NCBI GenBank assembly: GCA_002221725.1
Contig: NJFT01000090.1
Span: forward strand, 62,001-126,000
DNA length: 64,000 bases
Reading direction: 5' to 3'
Origin: Scedosporium boydii
Lineage: Eukaryota > Ascomycota > Sordariomycetes > Microascales > Microascaceae
Part shown: positions 42,432-54,185 of the stretch, piece by piece
Layout: every line of letters begins with the position of its first letter
Position numbering within the stretch: the first letter of the stretch is position 1
Notes under the pieces: model-generated
What the model was told of the DNA's origin: nothing
Seen by the model: the letters and a program-made list of their open reading frames with translations, nothing else
The model's database searches: none
Program-made: the position numbers and the translations under genes

Positions 42432-43448
42432 CGCATGGCGGGTAGACCTTGAGTCAATGCTGAATACCCGAACCCTAAGTCCAACCCCCTCCTTTCTCAC
42501 CTCAAGTTCACTTGATCAAACTCAACTCCATCATCTCCATTTTTCATCCTCATCATCCAACTCGATACAATAATAGAGTGCTCTTCAAATCTTATACTCT
42601 CAGTATCACTCTCAGTATCACTCTCTTCATTTACAGAAATACTTTCATTGATTTCTTGATTGGGCCTGCTATGCATGACGATAGCGTTACCAATACCTCA
42701 GTTGGCCGTTGTCTCGATGGCCAATTCTAATAGCACAATAACACTTGGACGTAGTCGTGAGCGTTTTGCAATGCCCATGGTACCGCCCAATGTCGGTCGC
42801 TACCAGGTCCGTGAAGGTTGGGAAGGGACAGAATGAAATCCATATTATTTCACATTGTCGGTTAGCTCATTTCTGTTGGACTTTTAGATGGATTTGTGTG
42901 ACACACCATTAGCCTGCTCAAACGAGGTTGTCATAAAATGCTCGGGCGAGGACCAGCCCGAATCCTTGAGCTCAACTTGATCTCGGTATCGCTCTACCAA
43001 GTCTGGTCGGTGTTAGGCGACGATAAGTAGAATATTGAGTTGAGGATCGGAGTAAAAGTCTAGCTGGTTGGTGTTGAAGTCGGTCTAAGCCAAAAGTAAT
43101 ATGGTGGCTACCGACTTGCGATTGGAGCGGAAGAGCGTAGCATTGAAGGCAAGTAAGATTTCACTATTGCGAATGATATCGAGGAGATGTCGACAAAAGT
43201 GCTCCAGGACTCATAGGTGAAGATGTCTTGCAGAAAGGCGTATCTAGTCTAATGCCTATTAGGCCCATCCATCACTCAGTAAAAGAACGCGAAATCTATA
43301 TTTGCAAAAAACTAAGAAGACTGAAGTGATGAAGTAGTAATAATAACTCCTCGGTGGAAGTAAGGAAAGGAACAAGGGGCAAACCCTCGAGCTCGCCATC
43401 CTTACTAAAGGCACGCTTCGCACTATCTCACTATTGTGAGAATGTCAT
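42432..43448. other. Intergenic region with coding remnant
   Basis: About 1 kb without an intact gene. A short CTCAGTATCACT repeat occurs twice near 42599-42622. A minus-strand frame at 42872-43245 is coding-like but stopped. Confidence 0.45.
42872..43245 (-). pseudogene. Unidentified RIP-damaged coding remnant
   Basis: One minus frame reads coding-like residues such as FCRHLLDIIRNSEILLAFNA, NTNQLDFYSDPQLNILLIVA and DSGWSSPEHFMTTSFEQANG, broken by several stops. The stops fall where CAG, CAA or CGA would fit (TAG, TAA, TGA). The family was not recognised; it may be a gene fragment or a piece of an old element. Confidence 0.4.
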
Positions 43449-45218
43449 CTATCCAAAGACAGGCAAGCTAAAGTAGCTCGGATATTCCGAGCTAGAGTGA
43501 ATTTTGTGGTACCCTCTGTTGTCGACATTGCCCATTTGACCCGCAAGCTCCTTGAACGACCGGATAACCGGTGTCTGGCCGGTGACTTCAATTTGAACCG
43601 ACTCGCCCGCCTCAAAAAGAATGCTAGTAGCAAACATACCGATCTCGAGCTTGACAACCTGCCCCCTGTGTACCTTGTCAACCCTGGAGTGCGGGTGGAA
43701 GGGATAGTTGGGATGCATCGACTTGAACCAGTCAACTTCGCGGTGCGACGCGCGGAGCATGCCCAAAGGACCCATGTATAGCAAGATGTCGGTCTGCTTT
43801 TCCTGGGGAATCTCCTCGATAGAGTTAGGCGGGATATTGGGCCAGGGACAGTTTAGTGACAACAAAGGTTTGCCGTCTTTATCAAGCTTGCGTAAGAGAA
43901 CATAGACATCAAAGTCATCAAGGTCGTCGCATGACATGTACAGCACGGCCTTGGGAATACCACAAAGTCGAGTCGGCTTGTCGAATTTGAAGACCCATCT
44001 AGAAGACGAGTTGCCATCTTCTGAGTTGTATGATTCGAAGAAGTTCGTGTCAGGGGGGCCTCCGTCACTTAGAGCGGAATTAGCGTGTAGGTAAAAGGGT
44101 ACGTCTTTGGTCTGAGGTGGCGGGAAGCTCTCGATGGGCTCGTTGATAATAGGGGGTTTGGTACCAAATTGAAGTGTCGATAAACGAATACGTGCAGTGT
44201 TCTCCCAGTTATTCTCGACGCCCTTGAGATAACGATCAAAAAAGGCGATGAGCTCTGCGGTAGACTCTGGCACTGCCCAGATATCGTACCACTCCTGGTA
44301 GGGGCTGAATCGAAGCCACTTGTCCTTGCAGTCGATCTCTAAAAAGCCGCGGATGGAGCCCATAGTGTGCAACGGGGTGTTAAACGAAGCAGTCACATAC
44401 GCTGGGACGTTAATCTTCGTCATATCTGGTCGTTTGTCGTACCAATATGGATTTCCCACCCCGCCGCTCCGGCGATACATTTCTTTAAAGTCCTCCATCC
44501 CATGGTGTCCCTGAATCATGACTCCGCTGATGTGGTCGAAAAAGTTACCGGCCCAAATGCCGCCTCGTACAAACTGTTCTCTGAATAGGTCCCCGCAGCC
44601 CTCCCATGGCGCGATGGCCTTGAGATGGGGTGGGCGCTGTTGTGCAATAAACCATTGCGCGATGGCCAGGTGCGAGTTGCCTGCTAGGCCCACGTTGCCA
44701 TTACACCATGGTAAGGCTGCGATTGCTTCCACGCAGTCGTATCCGTCCTCACCCTCCTGCGTTCCCATGATGACACACATACCCTCCGAGTCACCAACAC
44801 CTCTCGTGTCGGCATTGACAATAGCGAAGCCCTTCTCGACGTAGACCGCCGGGTCTAGACCCTCGAATTTCTCGAGTCCACTCAACGTCCCTTCTGGAAC
44901 GCCCATATTATAGGATGTCATCATTTCCAGGAATTTGATGCCATTCAATTTCTTGCCGAACGGGCTCCATGAGATGATGGCCGGGACCTTTGTGCCCGAG
45001 TCCGGTGGGCGGTAGATGTCAACGTAAATGACACATCCATCGCGAAGTCTGATGGCGACGTCGTGCTCGACCAAAATATCACACGACAACTTGCGTTGGC
45101 CGAAAGGGGCAAAGTCTTTGGGAAGGACTTCAGACTTGTTGAGGAAACCCTGATAGCCGTTCCGACCAATGGTTGGGGGGTCAATCTTCTTGCAAGCGAT
45201 CTGGCAGGGAGCGGGCAT
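43449..45218 (-). CDS. CocE/NonD (X-Pro dipeptidyl-peptidase-like) hydrolase, copy 1
   Basis: An intronless 589-aa frame. The N-terminal half is an alpha/beta hydrolase: DGCVIYVDIYRPP, then ADTRGVGDSEG, and the nucleophile Ser in VGLAGNSHLAIAQWF. The C-terminal half is the jelly-roll domain of the PepX_C type (DFDVYVLLRKLD, LRASHREVD, HSRVDKVHRGQ). Homologues are annotated as CocE/NonD hydrolases or X-Pro dipeptidyl-peptidases, but no substrate is firmly known for the fungal ones. The segment RFSPYQEWYDIW stands where copy 2 has RIHNTHEWPDLY, so two His residues of copy 2 are absent; the catalytic His may lie elsewhere. It reads divergently from a sugar-type transporter. Confidence 0.83.
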   Translation of the reverse strand: MPAPCQIACKKIDPPTIGRNGYQGFLNKSEVLPKDFAPFGQRKLSCDILVEHDVAIRLRDGCVIYVDIYRPPDSGTKVPAIISWSPFGKKLNGIKFLEMMTSYNMGVPEGTLSGLEKFEGLDPAVYVEKGFAIVNADTRGVGDSEGMCVIMGTQEGEDGYDCVEAIAALPWCNGNVGLAGNSHLAIAQWFIAQQRPPHLKAIAPWEGCGDLFREQFVRGGIWAGNFFDHISGVMIQGHHGMEDFKEMYRRSGGVGNPYWYDKRPDMTKINVPAYVTASFNTPLHTMGSIRGFLEIDCKDKWLRFSPYQEWYDIWAVPESTAELIAFFDRYLKGVENNWENTARIRLSTLQFGTKPPIINEPIESFPPPQTKDVPFYLHANSALSDGGPPDTNFFESYNSEDGNSSSRWVFKFDKPTRLCGIPKAVLYMSCDDLDDFDVYVLLRKLDKDGKPLLSLNCPWPNIPPNSIEEIPQEKQTDILLYMGPLGMLRASHREVDWFKSMHPNYPFHPHSRVDKVHRGQVVKLEIGMFATSILFEAGESVQIEVTGQTPVIRSFKELAGQMGNVDNRGYHKIHSSSEYPSYFSLPVFG

Positions 45219-45600
45219 CTTGGATGGTGGCTGGGTTGCTGATGGTAACTAATACGTCAATTGACTTCGCCCCGATAATGCAATGAAACTTAGGATAAAT
45301 CTCCCACAAATGCCAAATGCAGCCAGGGAATGGCACGAGCTTCCAGCCTTTATTTGGTTGCCAGAGCCGCAGGCTAGCAGGATGTGGTCTGCGCAGTGGG
45401 GGTTTCTGTCTCGTATTCCGCGGATTAAGGAAATGATTCTACTACATATCCCGCGCCCATGTTCCCGGATCCTTGAACGCCAATCTGGCATCCTAGCTCT
45501 GCAGTTACACTACTTGAAGAAACCCGCTTTCTCTCCGCACTTCGTAATCCGAAAAGGTTTATTGGCTTCATGCAGGCTTCATGTTTGCTTCTGGATGGCC

Positions 45601-45763
45601 ATTACCCCGTGGGGAGTTACTGTACCCCGGATCGGAGTCTCCGCGTTCTATCTGGAATCCTACAAGGTTCATTGACTTTCTTCCCCTAACTATTTCGTAT
45701 TACCCCGTGGGGATTACCCCGGATCTTCCCCGGTTTCTATCTGCAACCCAAAAGGTTCATTTA
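45601..45763 (+). repeat. Two imperfect direct repeats with ATTACCCCGTGGGG core
   Basis: ATTACCCCGTGGGG occurs at 45601 and again at 45699. Each is followed by TACCCCGGATC, then TTCTATCTG, then AGGTTCATT, in the same order, so the whole ~65-70 bp unit was duplicated and has diverged. The core CCCCGTGGGG is a near-palindrome. The first copy also contains CGGAGTCTCCG. Confidence 0.75.
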
Positions 45764-45843
45764 GCCTTGCTTCCACGACCCCAGGAGACAACCCCGTTGA
45801 GGAGGCCAACGAGTGCCGAGGCCAGAGCGTCCAGTGGACCGAC

Positions 45844-45852
45844 TATATATAA
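45844..45852 (+). promoter_or_regulatory. TATA box of the MFS transporter gene
   Basis: TATATATAA lies 114 bp before the ATG at 45966. Confidence 0.5.
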
Positions 45853-45965
45853 CCTAAGAACATTCGGTAGATTGTTCGGAACCCTTTGAATCGTCTACAC
45901 TATCAGCATCTTTATCCTTTCCCTTCAGACTTTTTACGTTCTGTGCGCACCACCTGACCTTCATC

Positions 45966-47801
45966 ATGATGGACCAATCCAAAGTCTCGCCCGATAATCC
46001 AAAGGATGGGTTGATTGATGAAGCCGCAGTTAAGGCTGTTGGCATAGAATTGGCATCTGTCCTTCCCAAACACGACAAGCCTTGGTTCCGGCAGAAGCAC
46101 CTGTTGCAGCTGAACTTTTTGATCTTTTTCCTGCTTCTGACTCCTGCGAGTTTGGGATTTGATGCATCCATGATGAACGGTCTTCAATCCCTAGAAACTT
46201 GGAGGGAATACTTTGGCGAGCCCAAAGGGGCCAAACTCGGTTTCATGAACGCGGTCATGCCTTTGGGTGCTGTAAGTGATAGACTAACCATCGCCTCGAA
46301 AAACAATGCTAATGTTCAATGTTTGCCTTAGCTTATTGGCTCATTGCCGGCCGGTTGGACCGCCGACTATCTCGGACGCAAGTACACCGTCATGACAGGT
46401 CTTATTATTTTGATCAGCTCGGCAATCCTGCAAGGCTGCGCCCCCAATTACGCAGCCTTTGTATGCGCCCGCTTCTTCATTGGCATTGGAATTGAATTCA
46501 CTGCGCTGCCCTCCCCGGTTCTCATATCCGAGCTCGCCTATCCGACCCATCGAGGCAAGATCACCAGCTTATACCAGACGCTTTTCTATCTTGGTGCCAT
46601 TGCGTCGAGCTGGACCACATTTGGCACTTTCAACATTACTGGATCGGCCTGGAGCTGGCGCATTCCCTCCCTCCTGCAAGCCTTCTTCCCCGTTATTCAG
46701 CTCGTCGGATTGTACTTTGTCCCCGAGTCGCCTCGATGGTTGATCGCTCGAGGGAAGACGGCCGAAGCCCGAGCCATCTTCACGAAATATCATGCGGCCG
46801 GCAACGGCGCAGAGCCTCTGGTGAGCCACGAGGTGTCGGAGATTACGGCCCATATCGAGGCTGAGAAAGCCGTTGCCGGAATGAGTTACCTTGACGTAAG
46901 TTCTCCTTAAGCACCCAGGCATCTCTTGAAGAAGCTTGCTGCTAATGAAATCCATCCCAAATAGCTGCTTAAGACAAACGCCGACCGAAAACGCATGGCT
47001 GTGTGCCTTTTCACGGCTTTTATTTCGAACTGGTCCGGTAATGGCATCATTACTTACTACCTAACCTTGATCCTCAGCTCCGTCGGCATCACCAGTTCCT
47101 TTGATCAGACTTTGATCAACGGCATCCTCCAAATCTTCAACCTCTTTGCCGCAATCTTCGGTGCCATGCTGGTTGACCGCGTGGGACGCAGGCCACTGTG
47201 GATCGTGTCCTGCGCTGGAATGCTTCTCACTTATATCATTCTCACGATTCTTTCTGCGCAATTCGTTAAGACTGAGCAAAAGGGCCTCGGAATCGGTGTC
47301 ATTGTTATGCTTTTCTTATACTTCTTCCACTATGATATTGCCGTGACACCGCTCACCTTTGGTACGTATACATACTACGGCTTTCTTCAACCTGCGCGCT
47401 CAGTACTGACCAGAGCCCCAGCGTACCCCATCGAAATCTTCCCTTTCCATGCTCGTCAGAAGGGCATGGGGATTGTCATGTTCTTCAATGGCGCCTGCGC
47501 CCTAACCAACACTTTTGTTAACCCCATTGCCTTGGATAACATCGGCTGGAAGTACTACATCGTCTATGTGGCTCTTCTACTGCTTATGCTCGTCGTTGTC
47601 ATTCTGTGCTTTGCCGAGACAAAAGGACATTCTCTGGAGCAAATTGCAGATATCTTCGAAGGTCCGTTCATCGTTGTTGGGAAGTCTCGCCGCAGAAAGT
47701 CTGAAATAGCGGTTATCGAGGAGAAAGTCCTTGAAAAGAGTGGCCAAGCAGTCATGGTTGAGGATGTCGCAGATAAGAAAGAGGCTCCTGGGAAGGAGTA
47801 G
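45966..47801 (+). CDS. MFS sugar-transporter family permease
   Basis: Four exons, join(45966..46271, 46332..46895, 46965..47361, 47422..47801), 548 aa, introns 60, 69 and 60 nt, all phases closing. The last intron is open in frame, but removing it restores the conserved TPLTFAYPIEIFPF. It has about 12 membrane segments and the sugar-porter signatures ADYLGRKYTV, PESPRWL (loop 6), DRVGRRPLW, and AETKGHSLEQI at the end of the last helix. Fungal members of this group import hexoses, disaccharides or other polyols at the plasma membrane. It sits between two hydrolases, one on each side, which together look like a small uptake-and-cleavage unit. Confidence 0.9.
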
Positions 47802-48897
47802 CCGAATATGCCGTCGTGGAAACTATCAAGGGAGAAGTGATTGTTTCTGAAGCGGGCAAGTCTAGTAATGATTGGGCGGGCCCCCCGACTTTTAGTATCT
47901 CAAGATTGGCCTTGTTTTGAGACATTATTCAGCACATTATTGTGCATTTGATGAGTTTCACTGAGCAATAATATCAATGCAATCTTGTATCCAGTGGCCA
48001 AGAGAGACCAATTGATATCGTCCGGATTTGGTAGTAACCACGCCAAGGCCATATGGCCCCACGACCATTCCCAGACTGTGTTCTCAGGAATGATGAGAAG
48101 GATAGATCGAGATCTGCCACATCTTCCAAGTCACCAATCTAGCTCACGTACTGGTCTGGTTGGAACAACACAATGACGAGACAGAGATCCTTTTATCGAT
48201 ACCGTAGCTCTCATCTGCCAGTATTATCATTCGACAACAAACCTTGTTATAGCCCTCAGACGAATTCCTCCAAGAATGGGTGGAAAATTTCAGATAGTGA
48301 AAGCAGGTCAACTGGGACCCGTGGTGCCGAATGAACTATGGCCGAATGGACGACGAGAATCTTGAACATTGACTAAAAACTACTCGCATCCTTGGCTAGG
48401 GGTGAATTTGCGAAGAAAAGAGGAGCCGTAGATGAGACCCCTGCCTCCAAGGAAGACACGTCGACAAGAGACCAAAGACAAGTAGAGGCCGGAAGGTTAT
48501 CCGATGGACGTCCAAACTCTTCAATCTCCAGCGCAGGCATAAATTGCCGAAGGTGTGCGATACACTAAATTAGCCACAGCGTGGGGGAGGGGCCGGAGAG
48601 GCCACGCGAGGGAAAGCGGGTCTTGCGGGGAGCAAGAAGCTCTCCGAAGCGTACTCCGAGAACTATCCGCGGAATAAGAAACAGGGGCGGGGCGACTGCC
48701 ATAGCGTGGACCACAGAGCGTGGACCTGCGTGGCAAAATAAAAAAGGTAGCACAGGAGAGCTTGGCAGTTGGAATAAGAGAGATTGATGTATAGAGCTCG
48801 CCCCTGTCTTGACCACAAATTGCGTGTTATATCGAAAAAAAAACTTTTTGTGTCGTCTGTTTGAGTCAAAGTGAACCGTCAAACGTCGTTGACAGAC
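47802..48897. other. Intergenic region
   Basis: No gene recognised; it holds the promoter of hydrolase copy 2. Confidence 0.5.
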
Positions 48898-50949
48898 ATG
48901 GCTTCCTCCAGGTACAAGGATGTCGAGGTTATACAATTGCCAGCCACGAAATTGGGCCCCGAGTTTTGTTACGTCCCTCCAGTCAATCCAGGAGGATCAA
49001 GACTCCTGAAAGCGGGAACTTTTCAGAAGGAAGGTCACCGACCGCTCCTGTGCGATATTCTCGTGGAAGAAGAGATCCCCATCAAGACTAGCGACGGCAC
49101 CGTTCTTTACGCAGACATTTACAGACCCCCCAACCACACCAAGGTTCCCGCAATCATCTCTGGAGGGCCGTTTGGCAACCGAGGTGGCCCTTATGGTGCT
49201 GCATTTGACAAGGCCCCCTTCCGCTTTGGCTGCCCTAGGATTGCCACGTCGGGACTTGAGAAGTTTGAAGGTCTCGATCCCGGCTATTGGTGCTACCACG
49301 GCTATGCTATCGTACATACTGGTGAGATTGATTTCTGTTCCTCGCAACTTTTTTCTTTTCTTTTCTTTTTCTTTTTGCGAACACTCCGCTAAGAAGGGTT
49401 CGCCTCTCCTCAGACTGCCGCGGGACATGGAACTCCGAAGGAGACGCAAACTTTCCGTGCAAGCAAGAAGGAGAGGATAACTACGACATCATCGAGTTCA
49501 TTGCCCAGCTACCGTGGTGCAATGGGCGCACGTCTATGGCGGGAAACAGCTACCTCGCCTTCACTCAGTACTGGGCCGGAGCAGAGAACCCTCCTCATCT
49601 AACCTGCCTGGCCCCATGGGAAGGCTTCTCGTCTCTTTATGAAGAGGTCATCCGACCAGGAGGTAAGTGGAATCGGAGCCCACCACCTCAGATCGAGAGA
49701 CAATCAGCTGACCATCATATCCTCCCGTCCGCAGGCTGTCCGAATCCAGGCTTCTCAAGCGGTATTATGACAAGCTCCTTTCCCAGTCTAAAGGGCAGCA
49801 AGGTGCCTGATATTGTCGCCATGTGTTACAAGTACCCGACATGGAACGATTACTGGGAAGCCCATCGTGCCGCAGTCGAGAAGATCGACGTTCCCATTTA
49901 CGTTGTTGCGAGTTGGACCAACTTCTTACATGTTACTGGCACCCTTCGTACATTTCAAAACTGCAGTAGCAAAGAAAAGTGGCTGCGAATCCACAACACG
50001 CACGAATGGCCTGGTGAGACTTCTTCATTCATCCGCTATTTTGGTCATCCAGTGTATATGTGCTGACTTTGTATTAATAACAGATCTGTACGAGGAGCAG
50101 AACACGGAGGACTTGCGCCGCTTCTACGACTACTACCTCAAGGATGTCAACAATGACTGGATCTACACCCCGAGAGTAAGAATGTGTGTTCTGAATGCCG
50201 GGGGCAGGGACATCGTCAACCGACCGGAGACGTCATTCCCGCTGGCCCGTCAACAGCCATACAGACTCTATTTGGATCCTAACGGAAATTCTCTGTCGCG
50301 GGCACCCTTGTCGACCGAGACCACGTTTTCCTACGAAGCCGAGAAGGGCGATGTTACGTTTACACTGCCATTTACCGAGGGTCCCATAGAATTTTCAGGC
50401 TACGTCATGCTTCGGCTCTGGGCTGAAGCAGAAGGATCGGACGACATGGATGTGTACGCCACGTTCCAGAAGTTCGATTCGAAAACTGGAAAGACACTGC
50501 AGCCCGTGGTAGTCGACGTTGGCCGACTCCAGCCCAATCCAGAGGAAGTCCGGAAGAAGCTCTACGAGAAACCTGATGGTGAGAACGAGACCTTCGGGGC
50601 GGAGTTCTTTAATGCCGGGCCAATTGGCTGCCTGCGAGCTAGCCACCGCGAGATTGACCAGGCAAGGTCCACGGAGTTTCACCCTCGTTATACGCATCGC
50701 GAGGAGCAGATGCTCAAACCGGGCCAGATTGTCCAGTTGGATATTGCCATCCCTCCGTACGGCATGATCATCAACGAAGGGGAGGAGCTGCGCCTGACTA
50801 TTTCAGGTTACCATCCTGATCCTCACTGTCGCCCAACCGACCCTGAGCCGGAGTTGCGCAATAAGGGCAGGCATATCATCCATACCGGTGGTAAATACGA
50901 CTCTCACCTTGTCTTGATGCATATTCCAGAGAAGAGCGCCGAGGAGTGA
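48898..50949 (+). CDS. CocE/NonD (X-Pro dipeptidyl-peptidase-like) hydrolase, copy 2
   Basis: Four exons, join(48898..49321, 49414..49662, 49735..50013, 50084..50949), 605 aa, introns 92, 72 and 70 nt, all phases closing. The start is the ATG at 48898 (MASSRYKDVEV). It has LCDILVEEEIPIKTSDGTVLYADIYRPP, DCRGTWNSEGD, the nucleophile Ser in MAGNSYLAFTQYW, and His residues in RIHNTHEWPDLY. The C-terminal PepX_C-like domain carries DDMDVYATFQKFD and LRASHREIDQAR, matching copy 1. It differs from copy 1 in having three introns where copy 1 has none, so the two are old paralogues, not a recent duplication. The first intron contains a CTTTT-rich run. Function as for copy 1. Confidence 0.86.
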
Positions 50950-51301
50950 TCATCAACTTGGCAGCCGCTTATTAAATACGACGGAGAGGCGACACATCCT
51001 CGCGTCACGGAAAACGCCGTGTTGTTATTTAAGTTAGATATTTAAGCCCGATATGCTCCTACAACATGAACGTAAAAGTTCTTCTCATTGCTGGTGATCC
51101 TTGCTGTTCTATGTAAGTACCTTGGATGTTAACTACTTTTTTACTTATTAATCTCGGAATTCCTTTCCGCGCTTGGGACCGGTCAGTCTAGGTAGAGCTG
51201 TGGTGTATTTGTTTCCCCTCTTCGGAAATTGAAAGTCGAGGGCAAGTTCCCATACAAACGCTTATTTTATTTATTTTATTAATAGCTTTCAAGTACTATA
51301 A
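50950..51301. other. Convergent intergenic region
   Basis: It lies between the 3' ends of hydrolase copy 2 and the regulator. TTATTTTATTTATT repeats lie at 51262-51285; otherwise nothing recognised. Confidence 0.5.
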
Positions 51302-54185
51302 TCATTGCGCTATTGTAGGATCACCACCGTCTCTGATGCCACCCCCATCTCCCATCAGTGGCCACAGCTGGGTATTCCACGCAGTTGATTGGTCCCCAAA
51401 AAAGTCTCCCAACTGCAGCCCACTAACATCCATAGGCAAGCCCATGTTCCCCGCATCAGCAAAGAACGATGGTGTAGAGGAGGAATGCGACGGAGCCGGC
51501 GTCACGACCCAGTTATCGCCATCTTGGTGTGAACTACGGCCCACCAAATCGAGAGCCACGCTTGGAGTTGCTGCAGCATTCGCAGAGGAAAAGTTGTCAG
51601 GCGCGGCCATTTTCGTCGACTGGTCTATCAGTGACCAAGTTCCCGTAGACTGCGCGCTAGGGGTGGGCCTCTGAGGCGACGTGAGTTGGTCTTGTCCTTG
51701 TTCTTGCCCTTGTCCTTGAAGCATTGATGTTAATCTCTCGGGACGGTTATTACGTCGCTGGGCTGCAGCTTCCGATCTCTCCATTGCTTCTGTCAACCAA
51801 GCCATGAGAGATCTGAACCGACTGCCGGCGGCTGGGTCACGGCTCTGTTCAAAGCACGGCTGCATGCTACGCATCAATGCCAAGTCGGTAGGGACCGACC
51901 ACCGTAGCGGCGATTGCATGATGCCAATATATAGGGCCATCACGGCATTAATAGCATAAGGATGTATCAATCTGTTCCGCCAATTCAGTCAGTTATGGTG
52001 CCCACAAGCGATATACTACGTGGGGGGAATGTGAACATGGACACGGTGGCGAGATAATGATCAATGAAGGCGAGGTTGCAGGACTAACCCGAGCATTCGG
52101 AAATTATGACATTCCATGATAGCGTGATTCACAGAGCGGATCAATGACCTAGCCGCGCTGATACAGACAACATCCGATGCCGCGATTCTCCGGTTTTCAT
52201 GCGTCTTCATCAGGTGCACTCTCTCTGCCGTGGACACCAACGAGGCTCGGTGTATGATGATGAAGGCATTGTAATATGTGCAGTGAAGCATAGAAGAAGC
52301 CGTCTCCGAGACGTCGTCTCCGAGGGCGTACAACTCCCGATCCGGCTGCAGCTCTTCCGGTAGTGAGTCCCGCCATGAGAGCAGATCGTTGTCGGCCGCA
52401 GCCATCCTCCTCACTAGCTCATCGTTGTTTACCCGGGACACATCTCTGTGGAATAGGCTTCGAGAGATACTCGATAGGACCTTCGTCAAACCAATGAATG
52501 ACGAAAGAAAGAGGAATCGGCCACCGCTCTGGGGCTGGGGTAGTTCCGCATCACAATTGTCATCGTGGATTGTAGATAGTCGACCACCTTCAAAAGAGAG
52601 CTTCCTATCAGTTCGGACTGTCAGGGACCACCAGAAACGAAGAAGAGAACAGAACCCTGTCGGACATACTTATCCAAACAGTAACATGTCCACCAAATCC
52701 GGTTTCTTAGATCATGGTCTTTGAGAACATAAGCGATTTCACGCGGATGACGATAAATGAAGAGACTTCGGTGAAGGCCGATGGATTGTGCCATTTGGGC
52801 GGCGAATGCTATGCAGAGGATTGCCTGCCCATCCTTTCCTGCCTCTAGGAAGCATAATGTCTGGAGCCAGCCACCCACGAGGTAAGTTGCGTTGTCGAAA
52901 AATCAAGTCATTTCTTGAATATAATCAAGGAGTGAGGACGTACCATGAGGATAAATGCTTGTACACTGGGCAAGTATGGCCTAGCCACTAAATGGTTGTA
53001 CAACTCGAACGCCGTTCTTAGGTGGGAGTCGAATATCTCAGTCAATGTCGTTCCCAATGCGATGACTAATAAGATAGAGGCGACCTTCACAGAATTCAGG
53101 TTGGCATAGTTGGCTCTGCAGAAATCGTGATAGTTTTGTCGAAATGCAGATTCATCCAGAATTGGGAAGAGAATGTGGTACGTAAGGAAGTAGCCTTATG
53201 GGCAAGCAGCTGTCAGCGTAACCTAGCCCTCAATCAAATCAAAAGTGGGAGCAATAGTAGAATCAGGTCGGCTGGGGACGTTTTATGAAAGGGCCGGGCT
53301 GGGTCTGTTGCGAAGGTGTCATACGCTGAACACACTCGTCGGCCACGTCTTGGGCTACAAGAGGGCGTTGGATCGGCATAGCCAGGGGGAACTCTTCAGC
53401 AAATGTCATCATTGGACAAAAGAAGTCCATCACGTTCATCTGACTAAAATGATTGAAGACCTGCTGAGCGAGCCTGGCCAAGACTTGCGGCGAGCTGAGG
53501 CCGGCAAATTTCGCGTCGATGGGCGAATGTCCTACTTCAGTAGTGACGACTCCCTGCAAGTTGAGCTCGGAATCGGCCATTGTTCGACTGGCAGTTTGGT
53601 CCAGAGGGAGGGTCCCGAGCATGCCCGTGGCTCCGGAATCCTCTGCGGCTGAGCTTGTGGTTGACCTGGGCGACGCCGTGCTCATCCTGGCGGGTGTGGC
53701 CGCTGTTGATGGTGTGTCGACAGCGGACACCTGAGACCTCTGATTTTGCGACCGCTGACCGGGCCGGGCTTGTTGAACCCGGCGGAAGAAAGCGCCGTTG
53801 CGTGTTATCACGCATTTCTCTCCATACACCTCGCAGTTGCGACAAGAGCCAGGGTTGTTATCACATCGGATCTAGTCGGTTTCATTCAGTCAGTATAGTG
53901 ACCTTTCTTGACTGCCCTGCCTACGACCCCGCACAGCGTCTAGGCTTTGCTGGGGAAAGAGGCAGCACTCAGCACTTACTTTGCGTTGACGACAAGAATC
54001 ACACTAGATATCACGGTGAGTGAATATGACATAATAGATGAGTGCAGCTGATCAATGTAAGGATTACCCACTGCTCTTAGGCGACGCTGCTTTGGACGGG
54101 GCCGGTTGGAAGTGGAGTTCGACCCTCCCGCAATGGAGGCCGCATCGGAAACCGCATCAGCAGGCTGCGCTCCCGGGGAATTCAT
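51302..54185 (-). CDS. Zn2Cys6 transcription factor with fungal-specific TF domain
   Basis: Seven exons: complement of join(51302..51971, 52089..52604, 52670..52860, 52944..53194, 53325..53871, 53980..54003, 54072..54185), 770 aa, all phases closing. The zinc cluster is split by two introns and includes a 24-nt exon: ACDSCRQRK joined to IRCDNNPGSCRNCEVYGEKC, a CX2CX6CX6CX2CX6C cluster. The TF domain has RYFLTYHILFPILDESAF, LCFLEAGKDGQAILCIAFA, NRIWWTCYCLDKKLSFEGGR and ISRSLFHRDVSRVNN. The C-terminal ~150 residues are Gln/Ser/Pro-rich, a typical activation region. It reads toward hydrolase copy 2 and is the nearest regulator of the transporter/hydrolase group. Confidence 0.87.
53980..54003 (-). 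other. 24-nt micro-exon inside the zinc cluster
   Basis: Eight codons (CDSCRQRK) bounded by TAG| and |GTAAGT carry the first two cysteines of the zinc cluster. Skipping it would keep the frame but destroy the DNA-binding domain, so its splicing could act as a switch. Confidence 0.65.

Larger units (their letters stand above)
45219..45965. promoter_or_regulatory. Divergent promoter of hydrolase copy 1 and MFS transporter
   Basis: It contains two imperfect copies of a ~70-bp unit (45601-45672 and 45699-45763) and a TATA box near 45844. Confidence 0.55.

Noticed and set aside
43449..50949. Assigning the hydrolases to RiPP precursor cleavage
   Set aside because: X-Pro-type chemistry and their position with a sugar-type transporter and separate regulator make a nutrient role more likely; no sequence evidence ties them to the peptide.
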